From contig NZ_CP175699.1 in the NCBI RefSeq assembly GCF_046097095.1, forward strand, positions 434,001-498,000: a DNA stretch of 64,000 nt. The letters run 5' to 3'. The first letter of the stretch is position 1. The number at the start of each line of letters is the position of its first letter. Shown in pieces: positions 1 through 8,211 of the stretch. Source of the DNA: Natrinema sp046097095 (GTDB taxonomy: Archaea; Halobacteriota; Halobacteria; Halobacteriales; Natrialbaceae). A program made the translations under genes and the position numbers. Below the pieces are notes generated by a model. It was given only the letters and a program-made list of their open reading frames with translations, searched no databases and was not told the origin of the DNA.

Positions 1-2
1 CC

Positions 3-659
3 ACGCAACTGGATCTCGCCCCCAGCGCCGTTCACAAACACCTCAGTACCCTTCAGGAACATCGGTACGTCATCAAAGATGGGTCGAAGTACCGGTTGGG
101 GCTTCGGTTTTTCGAGTTAGGAGGGTACACGCGCCACCAGATGGAACTCTATAACACGGCGAAACCGGAACTCAAATCGCTGGCAGAAGAGACGGGCGAA
201 AAGACGAACCTTTTGGTCGAAGAGCATGGGCTCGGAATCTACATCTACCGATCTATGGGAAACGAAGCGATCCAGATCAACACGTACACGGGCGAGTCGG
301 TATATCTCCATAACACCGCGCTCGGAAAAGCGATTTTAGCACATCTCCCAGAAGAACGGGTCAAAGAGGTCGCCGACCACCACGGACTTCCGTCTGCGAC
401 CGAGAGAACGATCACGAACGTTGATGACCTGTTCGAATCGCTTGCGGAAATTCGAAACCGGGGCTTCGCTTTCGACGATGAAGAGCGAATAAATGGGCTC
501 CGATGCGTTGCGGTTCCGCTTCTAGACGACGGGGAGGCTATAGGTGCGATAAGCGTCTCCGGTCCAAGGAGCCGGATGACTGATGACCGGTTTCAAGAAG
601 AGATACCCAATAAACTCTCGCAGAAAGCGAACCTGATCGAGCTTGATTTGAGCTACTGA
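3..659 (+). CDS. IclR-family transcriptional regulator, 5'-truncated by window edge
   Basis: The frame is open from the first bases of the window to the stop at 657-659, so the start lies outside. What remains begins inside the winged helix (the end of a recognition helix reading SAVHKHLSTLQEH, then the wing) and continues into the complete IclR effector domain, including the family-typical stretch LGKAILAHLPEERV. IclR proteins are dimeric regulators that bind palindromic operators and respond to small organic acids. It sits directly upstream of, and in the same orientation as, the TRAP transporter genes, so it probably controls them. A perfect inverted repeat lies just before dctP. The effector is unknown. 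Confidence 0.9.
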   Translation, partial: TQLDLAPSAVHKHLSTLQEHRYVIKDGSKYRLGLRFFELGGYTRHQMELYNTAKPELKSLAEETGEKTNLLVEEHGLGIYIYRSMGNEAIQINTYTGESVYLHNTALGKAILAHLPEERVKEVADHHGLPSATERTITNVDDLFESLAEIRNRGFAFDDEERINGLRCVAVPLLDDGEAIGAISVSGPRSRMTDDRFQEEIPNKLSQKANLIELDLSY

Positions 660-913
660 TCCCGTCTCACCCCCTTTCGTCTCTCGATCAGTGATTCCTG
701 GCACGGTCGTTCGTCTCGAGCTGATGGTGTCGTCAGTTACGATGGACAAATCTCTCCTCTGGGGGCGTTGCCACACGGTCAAACACGCCGCTCGGTTCTG
801 GAGGAAGTTCGAACTGCTGTGAACGATCCTGTTCCTTCTGATTGCCACCTAGAGATAGACTGAGTGAAGAGCAAAATCGGAAATATATGAAAGATAGGGA
901 TAGATTCATATAC

Positions 914-929
914 CACCATTACAATGGTG
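914..929. promoter_or_regulatory. Perfect inverted repeat before dctP, candidate IclR operator
   Basis: CACCATT and AATGGTG form exact 7-nt arms around a 2-nt centre (AC), ending 5 nt before the chosen dctP start. A TATA-like TTCATATA lies immediately upstream (905-912). The position between promoter and start, next to an IclR gene, suits an operator. Binding is inferred only. Confidence 0.45.
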
Positions 930-934
930 TGAGT

Positions 935-1972
935 ATGTCTGGCAACCAGACAACCGGTAGGGACAGCCGTTTAGCTAGTGTGACGCGTCGCCAAGCAGTC
1001 AAAATGGGTATCGGCGCATCTGGGATCGCGACTCTCGCCGGTTGTATGGGTGGTAGTAGTAGTGGGACGAACATCACGATGGCGAGCGTGATGGAGAAAG
1101 GGACCTCGATGGTACACGCGGGCGAACTTTTCAAAGAACGCATCGAAGAGGAATCGGACGGCGATATCAGCGTCGACTTCTCTTACGGTGGTGCCTACGG
1201 GTCAGAAAACGAGACGTTCGACCTGATGAGCCAGGGTGCCATCGACATGTACACGGGCGGCTCGGATGCCTACAAACTCTACACGCCCGAGTACTACTTC
1301 TTCAACACTCCCTTCGTCATCGAGAGTTTTGAGCATCAGAAAAAGATCATGCAGACCGATGAGTTCCAGAACGAAGTCTACCCGACACTCGAGGAGAAGG
1401 GGAACATCCGCGTCGCTGGTGACCGCGTCTACAGGGGTATGCGATACTTCACATCCAACAAACCTGTTCGTACGCCCGAGGACGTTCAGGGGATGGAGCT
1501 TCGGCTACCGAGTTCCGACCCCTGGGTGACCGCTTGGGAATCCGTCGGCGCGAGCCCCTCTCCCGTGTCCCTCGACGAACTGTACTCGGCGCTCCAACAG
1601 GGCGTCGTCAGCGCATCCGAGGGGCCACCGGCCCAGATTTCATCTCTGAGTCTCTGGGAGGTGCAAGACTACTACAGTCTCACCGCTCACCTACCCCAGA
1701 GCGGACAGATGTACGTCAGGTCGGACTTCTACCAGAATCTCGATCAATCTCAGCAGGACATGTTCGACGAGATCATCAGCGAAGTCACGAAAGAAGCGAC
1801 GCAGTGGGCGAAGAGCTCGGAGGAAGATCTCCTGACCGAAATCGAGGAAAACGGAATGCAAATCATCGAGGACGTCGATTCGGAGGCCTTCTACGATGCT
1901 GCTGCGCCTGGCATTGAGAGGCTCTTCGAGAACTCGTATACGGGAACGTGGGACGACTGGCGAAACCTCTGA
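935..1972 (+). CDS. dctP: TRAP transporter solute-binding subunit (DctP family)
   Basis: This is the extracytoplasmic receptor of a tripartite ATP-independent periplasmic transporter, which captures an organic acid for Na+-driven uptake by DctQ/DctM. The start at 935 gives a classic haloarchaeal Tat lipoprotein leader: TRRQAVK twin-arginine motif, hydrophobic stretch and LAGC lipobox near residue 36, followed by a Ser/Gly linker. The 345-aa length and the central segment with VQGMELRLPSSDPWV and a later ALQQGVVSASEGP (the receptor region that clamps a carboxylate) match the DctP family. In-frame upstream starts exist, but they would place extra residues before the signal peptide. It is followed by dctQ and dctM. 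The neighbouring dehydratases and aldehyde dehydrogenase suggest a sugar acid as substrate; this is inference. Confidence 0.88.
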   Translation: MSGNQTTGRDSRLASVTRRQAVKMGIGASGIATLAGCMGGSSSGTNITMASVMEKGTSMVHAGELFKERIEEESDGDISVDFSYGGAYGSENETFDLMSQGAIDMYTGGSDAYKLYTPEYYFFNTPFVIESFEHQKKIMQTDEFQNEVYPTLEEKGNIRVAGDRVYRGMRYFTSNKPVRTPEDVQGMELRLPSSDPWVTAWESVGASPSPVSLDELYSALQQGVVSASEGPPAQISSLSLWEVQDYYSLTAHLPQSGQMYVRSDFYQNLDQSQQDMFDEIISEVTKEATQWAKSSEEDLLTEIEENGMQIIEDVDSEAFYDAAAPGIERLFENSYTGTWDDWRNL

Positions 1973-2027
1973 AACCAAGGCGCATCGAATCGGTGGTTCT
2001 ATAACGGAATATCCCTCATTATTGGAC

Positions 2028-2588
2028 ATGGACATCGACCAATCATTAGGATTGAAGAAAGACACGTGGTACGATAGGATCGTGCTGAATGTAGCGACAT
2101 TGTTATTCATTCTAATGCTGGTGCTTACAACAGCGCAAGTAATCGTCCGCATCTTCGACCTTCCGATCAGCGGCGGAGCGTGGTGGACGGAACCGGTCGC
2201 GCGATATTCGCTTATGACCGGAACATATGTTGGCGCAGCGGTCGCGTCCAGAAATGGAGAACACATTAAAATGACCATCATTTCGAATCAACTCGAGGAA
2301 CGATTTCCGTCGATTGGAACGATCGTCGATATCATTGCGCAGATACTAACGATCCTCTTCCTAGTCCTCCTGACCTACGCCGGTTTGCAGGCGACGCTCG
2401 GGAAGTGGAGCACGCCCATGCTCGGCGTTCAGGTGGTCAAACAGGGATGGATATACGGGACGATAACGGCCTCACTCGGAATGATGATCATTTACGAACT
2501 GATCAACCTGTACTCCGTACTGACGACGAACGATTTCAGTCGACAATTCATGAGCACCGTAACTAGTGCGAACAAAGAGGGTGAATAA
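2028..2588 (+). CDS. dctQ: TRAP transporter small permease subunit (DctQ family)
   Basis: A 186-aa integral membrane protein with about four hydrophobic helices, beginning near residues 17-38 (VLNVATLLFILMLVLTT). Family features are GGAWWTEPVARYSLMTGTYVG after the first helix and MTIISNQL in the cytoplasmic loop. It bridges the DctP receptor and the DctM translocator. The ATG at 2028 is chosen because translation from the longer frame would overlap the dctP stop with a poorly conserved, Arg-rich extension. Its stop is one base before the dctM start, which implies translational coupling. Confidence 0.85.
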   Translation: MDIDQSLGLKKDTWYDRIVLNVATLLFILMLVLTTAQVIVRIFDLPISGGAWWTEPVARYSLMTGTYVGAAVASRNGEHIKMTIISNQLEERFPSIGTIVDIIAQILTILFLVLLTYAGLQATLGKWSTPMLGVQVVKQGWIYGTITASLGMMIIYELINLYSVLTTNDFSRQFMSTVTSANKEGE

Positions 2589-2589
2589 G

Positions 2590-3885
2590 ATGGAACTATT
2601 ACTGATCGGACTCATCTTCCTCGGTGGGCTGTTGGCCTTCTATGCGCTTGGCATGCCCGTTGCGGCTGCGATCGGATCGGCATGCGTCCTGATCATGCTG
2701 TCCCCGTTCGGTCCACCCCTCAATTACGGCCTCATGTCGAACGAGTTGATGCACGGCTTGAACTCGTTTACGCTGCTCGCAGTTCCGTTCTATCTCATGT
2801 TAGGTCGGTTAATGAACAGGACTGATATGACTTCGGACGTCTTCGACTTTGCAAACGCCGTCTTCGGACGGGTTCGTGGCGGTATTGCACAGGTCAATAT
2901 CGGCGCGAGCGTCATCTTCTCCGGGATGTCCGGGCTGGCAGTCGCCGACGCGGCAGGGCTCGGCCGCGTCGAGTACAACGCGATGCGCGATCAGGGGTAC
3001 GACAAGAAGACGGCGATTGGTGTCACCGGTGCATCGTCGATTATCGGTCCGATCATTCCGCCGAGCGTCCCGATCATTCTGTACGGCGTGTTGGCCGAGG
3101 AATCGATAGGTGCACTCTTCCTGGCCGGCATCGTACCAGGACTGCTACTCGCTGCAGTCCTTTCCGTGTTCACGTATCTCGTCGTGCGATGGAAGGGATA
3201 CGGGAAAGGTGAGGCCGCTGGACTCCGGACCATCGGGCAGGAGTTCGTTAACGCTCTCCCCGCATTACTGATTCCCGTATTCATTGTCGGTGGTATTCTC
3301 TCTGGGATGTTCACTGCGACGGAGGCCGGTGCGGTCGCGGTCATCTACGCGATTGGGCTCGGCTTCTACCAGGGCTCGCTTACAGGTGAGGTCCTCCTCC
3401 AGGAGTTCCAGGAAGGAATGGTCGAAACGTTCTCCATTCTGTTTATCATCTCCCTGGCGATGCTGTATGGCCTCGTTGCACTGCAGCTCCGGATCCCAAT
3501 ATTGCTGGCCGACGCAATCACGGGATTCACGACGAATCCGACCGTCGCGATCCTGATCTTCGTCCCGCTTTTCATGCTGATCGGGACGTTCATGAGCATC
3601 ACCGCCACGATCATGATCATGGTACCGATCCTGATGCCGATCATCGAAACACTTGGGATCGATCCAATTCACTTCGGGATCGTAATGATCCTCTCGCTCA
3701 TGACTGGCGTCGTTACGCCGCCGCTGGGGTCCGTCCTCTTCGTTCTGGAAAAGGTGACCGACGCTTCGCTTGAGACGGTTATGCGTGCGATGGTGTTGTT
3801 CTATATCCCGCTCTTGATCGTTATTCTGATCGTCGCACTCGTGCCGGAGGTTTCGATCTACGTCCCGAACCACTACTTCTTCTAA
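2590..3885 (+). CDS. dctM: TRAP transporter large permease subunit (DctM family)
   Basis: A 431-aa polytopic membrane protein with about twelve predicted helices. It has the DctM signatures GMSGLAVADAAGLG, the GPIIPPSVPIILYGV loop and, near the C terminus, MTGVVTPPLGSVLFV. It is the Na+-coupled translocation channel of the TRAP system. The start at 2590 follows the dctQ stop by one base; the upstream alternative at 2566 would overlap dctQ. The gene ends the transporter operon and faces the DapA-family gene on the other strand. Confidence 0.9.
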   Translation: MELLLIGLIFLGGLLAFYALGMPVAAAIGSACVLIMLSPFGPPLNYGLMSNELMHGLNSFTLLAVPFYLMLGRLMNRTDMTSDVFDFANAVFGRVRGGIAQVNIGASVIFSGMSGLAVADAAGLGRVEYNAMRDQGYDKKTAIGVTGASSIIGPIIPPSVPIILYGVLAEESIGALFLAGIVPGLLLAAVLSVFTYLVVRWKGYGKGEAAGLRTIGQEFVNALPALLIPVFIVGGILSGMFTATEAGAVAVIYAIGLGFYQGSLTGEVLLQEFQEGMVETFSILFIISLAMLYGLVALQLRIPILLADAITGFTTNPTVAILIFVPLFMLIGTFMSITATIMIMVPILMPIIETLGIDPIHFGIVMILSLMTGVVTPPLGSVLFVLEKVTDASLETVMRAMVLFYIPLLIVILIVALVPEVSIYVPNHYFF

Positions 3886-3894
3886 CGACTGGTT

Positions 3895-3906
3895 CGTTTT
3901 TATTTG
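3895..3906 (+). terminator. T-rich tract after dctM
   Basis: A TTTTTATTT run lies 12-20 bases after the dctM stop in an otherwise GC-rich context. This is consistent with an archaeal poly-U terminator ending the TRAP operon before the convergent gene. Confidence 0.4.
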
Positions 3907-4033
3907 CGTCGCGTCGATCGGCAAACTCGGTCAATGGTAGGACCGCTCGCGATGCAGACGCGACTGTCGGTGCGATATCCTGTTTCGAGAAAAACTGGTA
4001 GTCGGTCGTCTCAGCCGATGGCGGGTCGTCGTC

Positions 4034-4972
4034 CTATTCGATCAGACGGTCGATGTCGTCCTCGAGTTCGTCGTAGCGCTCTTCGGCTTTGCGTTCAATC
4101 CGATCGGGAAGTGGGCGGATCGGCTCGCGAACGTTCCCACCGTGGAGTCCGGCGAGCTCGAGTCCCTTTTTGACGACAGGAACGCTGACGGCTCCCGGGA
4201 GCTCGTTGTCTTCACCGTATTCGTCGCGGAGGTTCTGATACGGGAGACAGATGTTTCGGAGTTCCCGCGCACGGTCCCAGTCTTCATCAGAGAGCGCGTC
4301 GAATAGCTCGAGCCCGATTTCCGGACGGAAGTTACTCACACCTGCGGAGAACCCTTCGACGCCCTCTGCCCAGTAGGCGACTGCGAAGGGTTCCGCGAGG
4401 CCGTTGACCCAGACGACGTCGTCGTCGCCCGCTTCGATCCCGGCACCGAGTTTCACGCTGTCTTTCAGCGCGTACTTGATTCCGACGACGCTGTCGAGTC
4501 GCGTGAGCTTCCCGAGGTAGTCGACGGACGGATCGAAGCCGCGAACGTAGGGGACGAGCGGCCGTTCGGTGTTCGCCCCGAGTTCCCGATAGTACTCGAG
4601 AAGGCCCTCCTCGTGGAGGTAGGTGTGGTCTGGTGGCATGATCATCATCGCGTCGACTCCAAGCTGTTCGTACTCTCGAACGAGTTCCTGAGCGGCAGCC
4701 GTGCTTCCGCCGACGCCTGCGAGTACACAGGCGCTTTCCGGCAGGCCTTCGAGGGCCGCTTCGGCGGCTGCGATCCGTTCGCTCTGTGATAGTGAGTGGT
4801 ACTCGCTGATGTTTGCGGTCGCGAGGAACGTTCTGACACCCTCCTCGTAGAGTGCTTTCGCGTTTTCTGTTATCTTCTCGTATTCGATCTCACCATTTTC
4901 GTCGAAAGGTGTAAGCAATCCGACAGCTACACTACGGAGGTGCTCCTGCACCTGCTCGGCAGACAATGCCAT
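4034..4972 (-). CDS. Dihydrodipicolinate synthase/KDG aldolase-family lyase
   Basis: A 312-aa class I (Schiff-base) TIM-barrel lyase of the DapA/N-acetylneuraminate lyase family. The Schiff-base lysine is K166 in GIKYA and the supporting tyrosine is Y142 in VPYVRG. The family GTGE-like loop is altered to ATANISE near residue 51. Members split 2-keto-3-deoxy sugar acids or dehydrate them to 2-oxoglutarate semialdehyde. Next to a semialdehyde dehydrogenase and an enolase-type dehydratase, a 2-keto-3-deoxyaldonate dehydratase or aldolase is more likely than lysine biosynthesis. The start at 4972 (MALSAEQ) is preferred over 4999. A TATA-like TTTTATG lies upstream on the minus strand (about 4997-5004). 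Confidence 0.85.
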   Translation of the reverse strand: MALSAEQVQEHLRSVAVGLLTPFDENGEIEYEKITENAKALYEEGVRTFLATANISEYHSLSQSERIAAAEAALEGLPESACVLAGVGGSTAAAQELVREYEQLGVDAMMIMPPDHTYLHEEGLLEYYRELGANTERPLVPYVRGFDPSVDYLGKLTRLDSVVGIKYALKDSVKLGAGIEAGDDDVVWVNGLAEPFAVAYWAEGVEGFSAGVSNFRPEIGLELFDALSDEDWDRARELRNICLPYQNLRDEYGEDNELPGAVSVPVVKKGLELAGLHGGNVREPIRPLPDRIERKAEERYDELEDDIDRLIE

Positions 4973-5186
4973 AGCTCGTTTTGTGGTGGGAATTGGCATA
5001 AAACCATCGTCTACAGCCGACTGACTTGCGAAATCACCGTTGTTCGACGAACGCTCGTCGGCCTATACGGCCTGCATATGGTGACTTGTCTCGCCCAGCC
5101 AACGAGCGTGACATCCAGTCCAATTCATTCGAAATCCGAGACAGTTGAAACGGGCGGTTCGGCTCTCTACGTCCCCTGGTGGAACG

Positions 5187-6635
5187 TCAATAGTTCATAT
5201 AGATTGTTTTTGTGCTTGTGAAGAAGTCGAGTCCGGCATCACCCTGCTCTCGATACGTGTTCGTCGAGGAGTTCTTGTAGCCGCCGAACGGAACGTGGAG
5301 TTCCAACCCAGTCGTCTTCTCGTTGGCCTTGGCGACGCCCGCCTCAACGTCCTCGACGAACCGATTGGCCTCCGTGATGTCCTGCGTGACGATGCTCGCG
5401 GACAGTCCGTATTCGACGTCGTTTGCTACCTCGAGGGCCTCCTCGAAGTCGCCGACCGTGATGACGGCGAGCACTGGGCCGAACACTTCCTCTTGGGCGA
5501 TCCGCATTTCGCTTTCGACATCGGTGACGACGGTCGGTTCGACGAAGTACCCATCGTATTCGCCACCGTCAGGTTCGCTGCCGCCAGTCGCTACCGTCGC
5601 CCCGTCCTCTCGAGCGACGTCGACGTATTCAAGCGTCGACTCGAGTTCGCTTTGGCTGACGTGTGGTCCCATGTCGGGGTCCTCGAGACCGGGTCCGATT
5701 TCGATCGATTTCGCGTAGTCAGTGAGCGCGTCGACGAACTCGTCGGCGATGTCCTCGTGGACGATCGCACGGGAACAGGCGGTACACGACTGACCTGTGG
5801 TTCCGAACGCGCCGACGCCGACGATATCGACGGCTTCGTCGATGTCGGCACTCGGCATGACTACCGTGGGATTCTTGCCGCCCATTTCACACTGGACGCG
5901 CTTTAGATCGTCCGCGGCCGTCTGGGCGACTGTCGTTCCGACCTCGGTGCTACCGGTAAATGACACGGCGTCGATGTCGTCGTTGGACGCAAGCGGTGCG
6001 CCGACTTCACTTCCCGAACCAGTAACGAAGTTCGCAACGCCGTCTGGCAGCCCCGCTTCGTCGAGACACTCGAAGATAATTCGAGTCATGTTCGGCGCTT
6101 CCGAGGCGGGTTTGATGACCAGCGTATTTCCGGTTGCAAGCGCGGGTGCGAGTTTCCAGGCTGGAATCGCGATGGGGTAGTTCCACGGGGTAATGAGGCC
6201 AACCGTTCCGAGCGGCTCGGGCTTCGTGTGGAGTTGCTTTCCGGGCGCGCTCGGGGCCTTCGACGTTCCGCCGAGGTCGCGGGCCTTCTCGGCGTAATAC
6301 GCGAAGATATCGATCGCACGCTGGACTTCACCGGCGGCCTCGCTGCGGGTCTTCCCTTCCTCTCGGACCAATGTCTCCGTCGCTTCGTCTTTGCGCGCAT
6401 CGAGGTGGTTTCCGGCTTTCTTGAGGACCTGTCCGCGGCTCGGACCGGGCATATTAGCCCATTCGTCCTGTGCGTCTACTGCTGCGTCTATCGCGGTTTC
6501 GACGTCCTCTTGTGTCGATGATTGATACGCTCCGACGATGTCATCGGTGTCCGCGGGATTTTGAACCTCGAATGTGTCTCCGCTTTGTGATTCGTTCCAC
6601 TGGCCGTCGATATAATTGGCGTACACTGTCGACAT
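5187..6635 (-). CDS. Aldehyde dehydrogenase, 2,5-dioxovalerate (ketoglutarate semialdehyde) type
   Basis: An NAD(P)-dependent aldehyde dehydrogenase of 482 aa, the usual family length. The catalytic cysteine is C284 (GQSCTACS) and the general-base glutamate is E250 in QCEMGGKNP. The coenzyme-site motifs ITPWNYP and FTGSTEVG are intact. It resembles the semialdehyde dehydrogenases that finish oxidative pentose/aldarate pathways by making 2-oxoglutarate. The long upstream extension to 6863 is rejected because the protein aligns from MSTVYANYIDGQW. It is flanked by the DapA-like lyase and the aldonate dehydratase on the same strand, each with its own intergenic gap (over 200 bp). Exact substrate is uncertain. 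Confidence 0.88.
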   Translation of the reverse strand: MSTVYANYIDGQWNESQSGDTFEVQNPADTDDIVGAYQSSTQEDVETAIDAAVDAQDEWANMPGPSRGQVLKKAGNHLDARKDEATETLVREEGKTRSEAAGEVQRAIDIFAYYAEKARDLGGTSKAPSAPGKQLHTKPEPLGTVGLITPWNYPIAIPAWKLAPALATGNTLVIKPASEAPNMTRIIFECLDEAGLPDGVANFVTGSGSEVGAPLASNDDIDAVSFTGSTEVGTTVAQTAADDLKRVQCEMGGKNPTVVMPSADIDEAVDIVGVGAFGTTGQSCTACSRAIVHEDIADEFVDALTDYAKSIEIGPGLEDPDMGPHVSQSELESTLEYVDVAREDGATVATGGSEPDGGEYDGYFVEPTVVTDVESEMRIAQEEVFGPVLAVITVGDFEEALEVANDVEYGLSASIVTQDITEANRFVEDVEAGVAKANEKTTGLELHVPFGGYKNSSTNTYREQGDAGLDFFTSTKTIYMNY

Positions 6636-6794
6636 TCCATCCGGGTATTCGGAGTTCTCGTATACATGAATTGTGGTATGAATATGGGTCGGCTGTGAAC
6701 ATCGATGGCGGATTGGTCCATGCACGCGCCCGGTTTCGACCATGCAAGACACAGACTGAGAGCGGTGCTTTATCCCGAACCCAACTATTGGTGG

Positions 6795-6854
6795 CAACTC
6801 GGTTCCCCACGGTAGGGAGCAACTCGGTTTCCCACGGTGGGGATCAACTCGGTA
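6795..6854. repeat. 25-bp tandem repeat, about 2.4 copies
   Basis: CAACTCGGTT recurs at 6795, 6820 and 6845, exactly 25 bp apart. The rest of the unit (TCCCCACGGTRGGG-like) is conserved in the two full copies. It lies in the 352-bp intergenic stretch between the aldehyde dehydrogenase start and the aldonate dehydratase stop. No protein is evident in this gap. It could be a regulator array or simple slippage. Confidence 0.8.
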
Positions 6855-6987
6855 CATAGACATGGTGGAGGGCGTTCAAGCGCTTCTCTGATTGCCGTAT
6901 CTCGATCGTTCCCATTGCCGATCTACGTTGGACTGGCGGAGCGGCGGTTAGTCCGCTTGGCGGCAGTCCCTTCCTATTTGACAGTCC

Positions 6988-8211
6988 TCAGTCGAAGCCG
7001 TCAGTGCCCGAACGGAGGTGCTCCTCGAGGACTGCCTCGTCCAGTTCGATGCCCAGACCCGGTTCCGTGGGTACGTCGATGTAGCCGTCGTCGATCAACG
7101 GCTCGTCTCGTGCGAGCAGGTCGTCCCACCAGTCGACCTCAAGGGCATGATACTCAAGGACGTCGGCGTTCGGAACCGCCGCACAGAGGTGGACACAAGC
7201 CATCGTTCCGACTGGGCTACAGACGTTGTGCGGAGAGAAGGGAATGTAGCGTTCCTCAGCGCGTTCGGCGATCCGTTTGGATTCGGCGAGCCCGCCGCAG
7301 GTCGCCGGATCGGGCGTGATCACGTCGACCGCGTAGTCGTCGATCAGGTCGCTCAGTTCGTGGATTCGAAACCGGTTCTCGCCGGTCGCCAGCGGTGTCT
7401 CGGTCCGCCGGGCGACTTCGCGCTGGGCGTCCGTCTCTTCGGGTGGGACGACATCCTCGAGCCACATGAGATCGTAGGGCTCGAGTTTGCGTGCAAGCCG
7501 TGTGGCGCTCTCGACGGTGTAATCCCAGTGGCAGTCGAACGCGAGGTCGATCTCGTCGCCGACGGCGTCGCGGACGGCCTCGACGACCGCGATCTTGTGA
7601 TTCAGCGCGGCGTTGGTCAGCCGGCCGTTGTACGGATCTGGGTCGTTGTCGCGGGCCATATCGAGATCGAACTTGATCGCGTCGAAACCCATGTCGACGA
7701 CGCGCTTGGCCTCCGCCGCATAGGCTTCGGGCGTATAGGCCTCCGCGTCGGCGTACTCGGTGAAGCCGCCGTCGTCGACCGCGTACGCCTCACCGGCGTG
7801 GCAGTCGCAGTAGAGCCGAATTCGATCCCGATACCGAGATCCCAGCAACTGGTAGACCGGCAACTCTAGAAGCTTGCCGGCGGCGTCCCACAGCGCGATC
7901 TCGATTCCTGAGGCGGCGGTGACGACCTTTCCCGTCGTCCCGCCGTGGCCCGACATCTCCTGGACGATATACCGAAACAGCCGCTCGACATCTAAGGGGT
8001 TCTCGCCGATGAGAAAGCGGTTCGCGTACGCGACGAGTTCCGGCACCCCACCGCCGCGGTAGGCCTCGCCGATTCCCGTCACGCCCGCATCGGTGTGGAC
8101 TTTCACGAGATTCCACTCGAAGTTCCCTTCGACGACCACCGACTCGAGTCCCGTGATTTCGACGTCATGGCCCGTAGGACGATCAGTCGCGTGATTCGAA
8201 AACTCTCTCAT
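6988..8211 (-). CDS. Enolase-superfamily aldonate dehydratase (xylonate/gluconate dehydratase-like, XacD/GnaD type)
   Basis: A 407-aa mandelate racemase/enolase-superfamily dehydratase. The N-terminal capping domain runs to about residue 140 and the barrel follows. The KFDLD motif (K-x-D base), the metal ligands in FDCHWDY, WLEDVVPPE and TGENR, and the late FSPHNVCSP histidine are all present. The overall pattern, including the capping-domain IGEAYRGGGVPEL, is what I recall of haloarchaeal xylonate dehydratase XacD and gluconate dehydratase. It removes water from an aldonate to give a 2-keto-3-deoxy acid, which would feed the DapA-like lyase and the aldehyde dehydrogenase downstream. Which aldonate cannot be told from sequence. 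Confidence 0.88.
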   Translation of the reverse strand: MREFSNHATDRPTGHDVEITGLESVVVEGNFEWNLVKVHTDAGVTGIGEAYRGGGVPELVAYANRFLIGENPLDVERLFRYIVQEMSGHGGTTGKVVTAASGIEIALWDAAGKLLELPVYQLLGSRYRDRIRLYCDCHAGEAYAVDDGGFTEYADAEAYTPEAYAAEAKRVVDMGFDAIKFDLDMARDNDPDPYNGRLTNAALNHKIAVVEAVRDAVGDEIDLAFDCHWDYTVESATRLARKLEPYDLMWLEDVVPPEETDAQREVARRTETPLATGENRFRIHELSDLIDDYAVDVITPDPATCGGLAESKRIAERAEERYIPFSPHNVCSPVGTMACVHLCAAVPNADVLEYHALEVDWWDDLLARDEPLIDDGYIDVPTEPGLGIELDEAVLEEHLRSGTDGFD

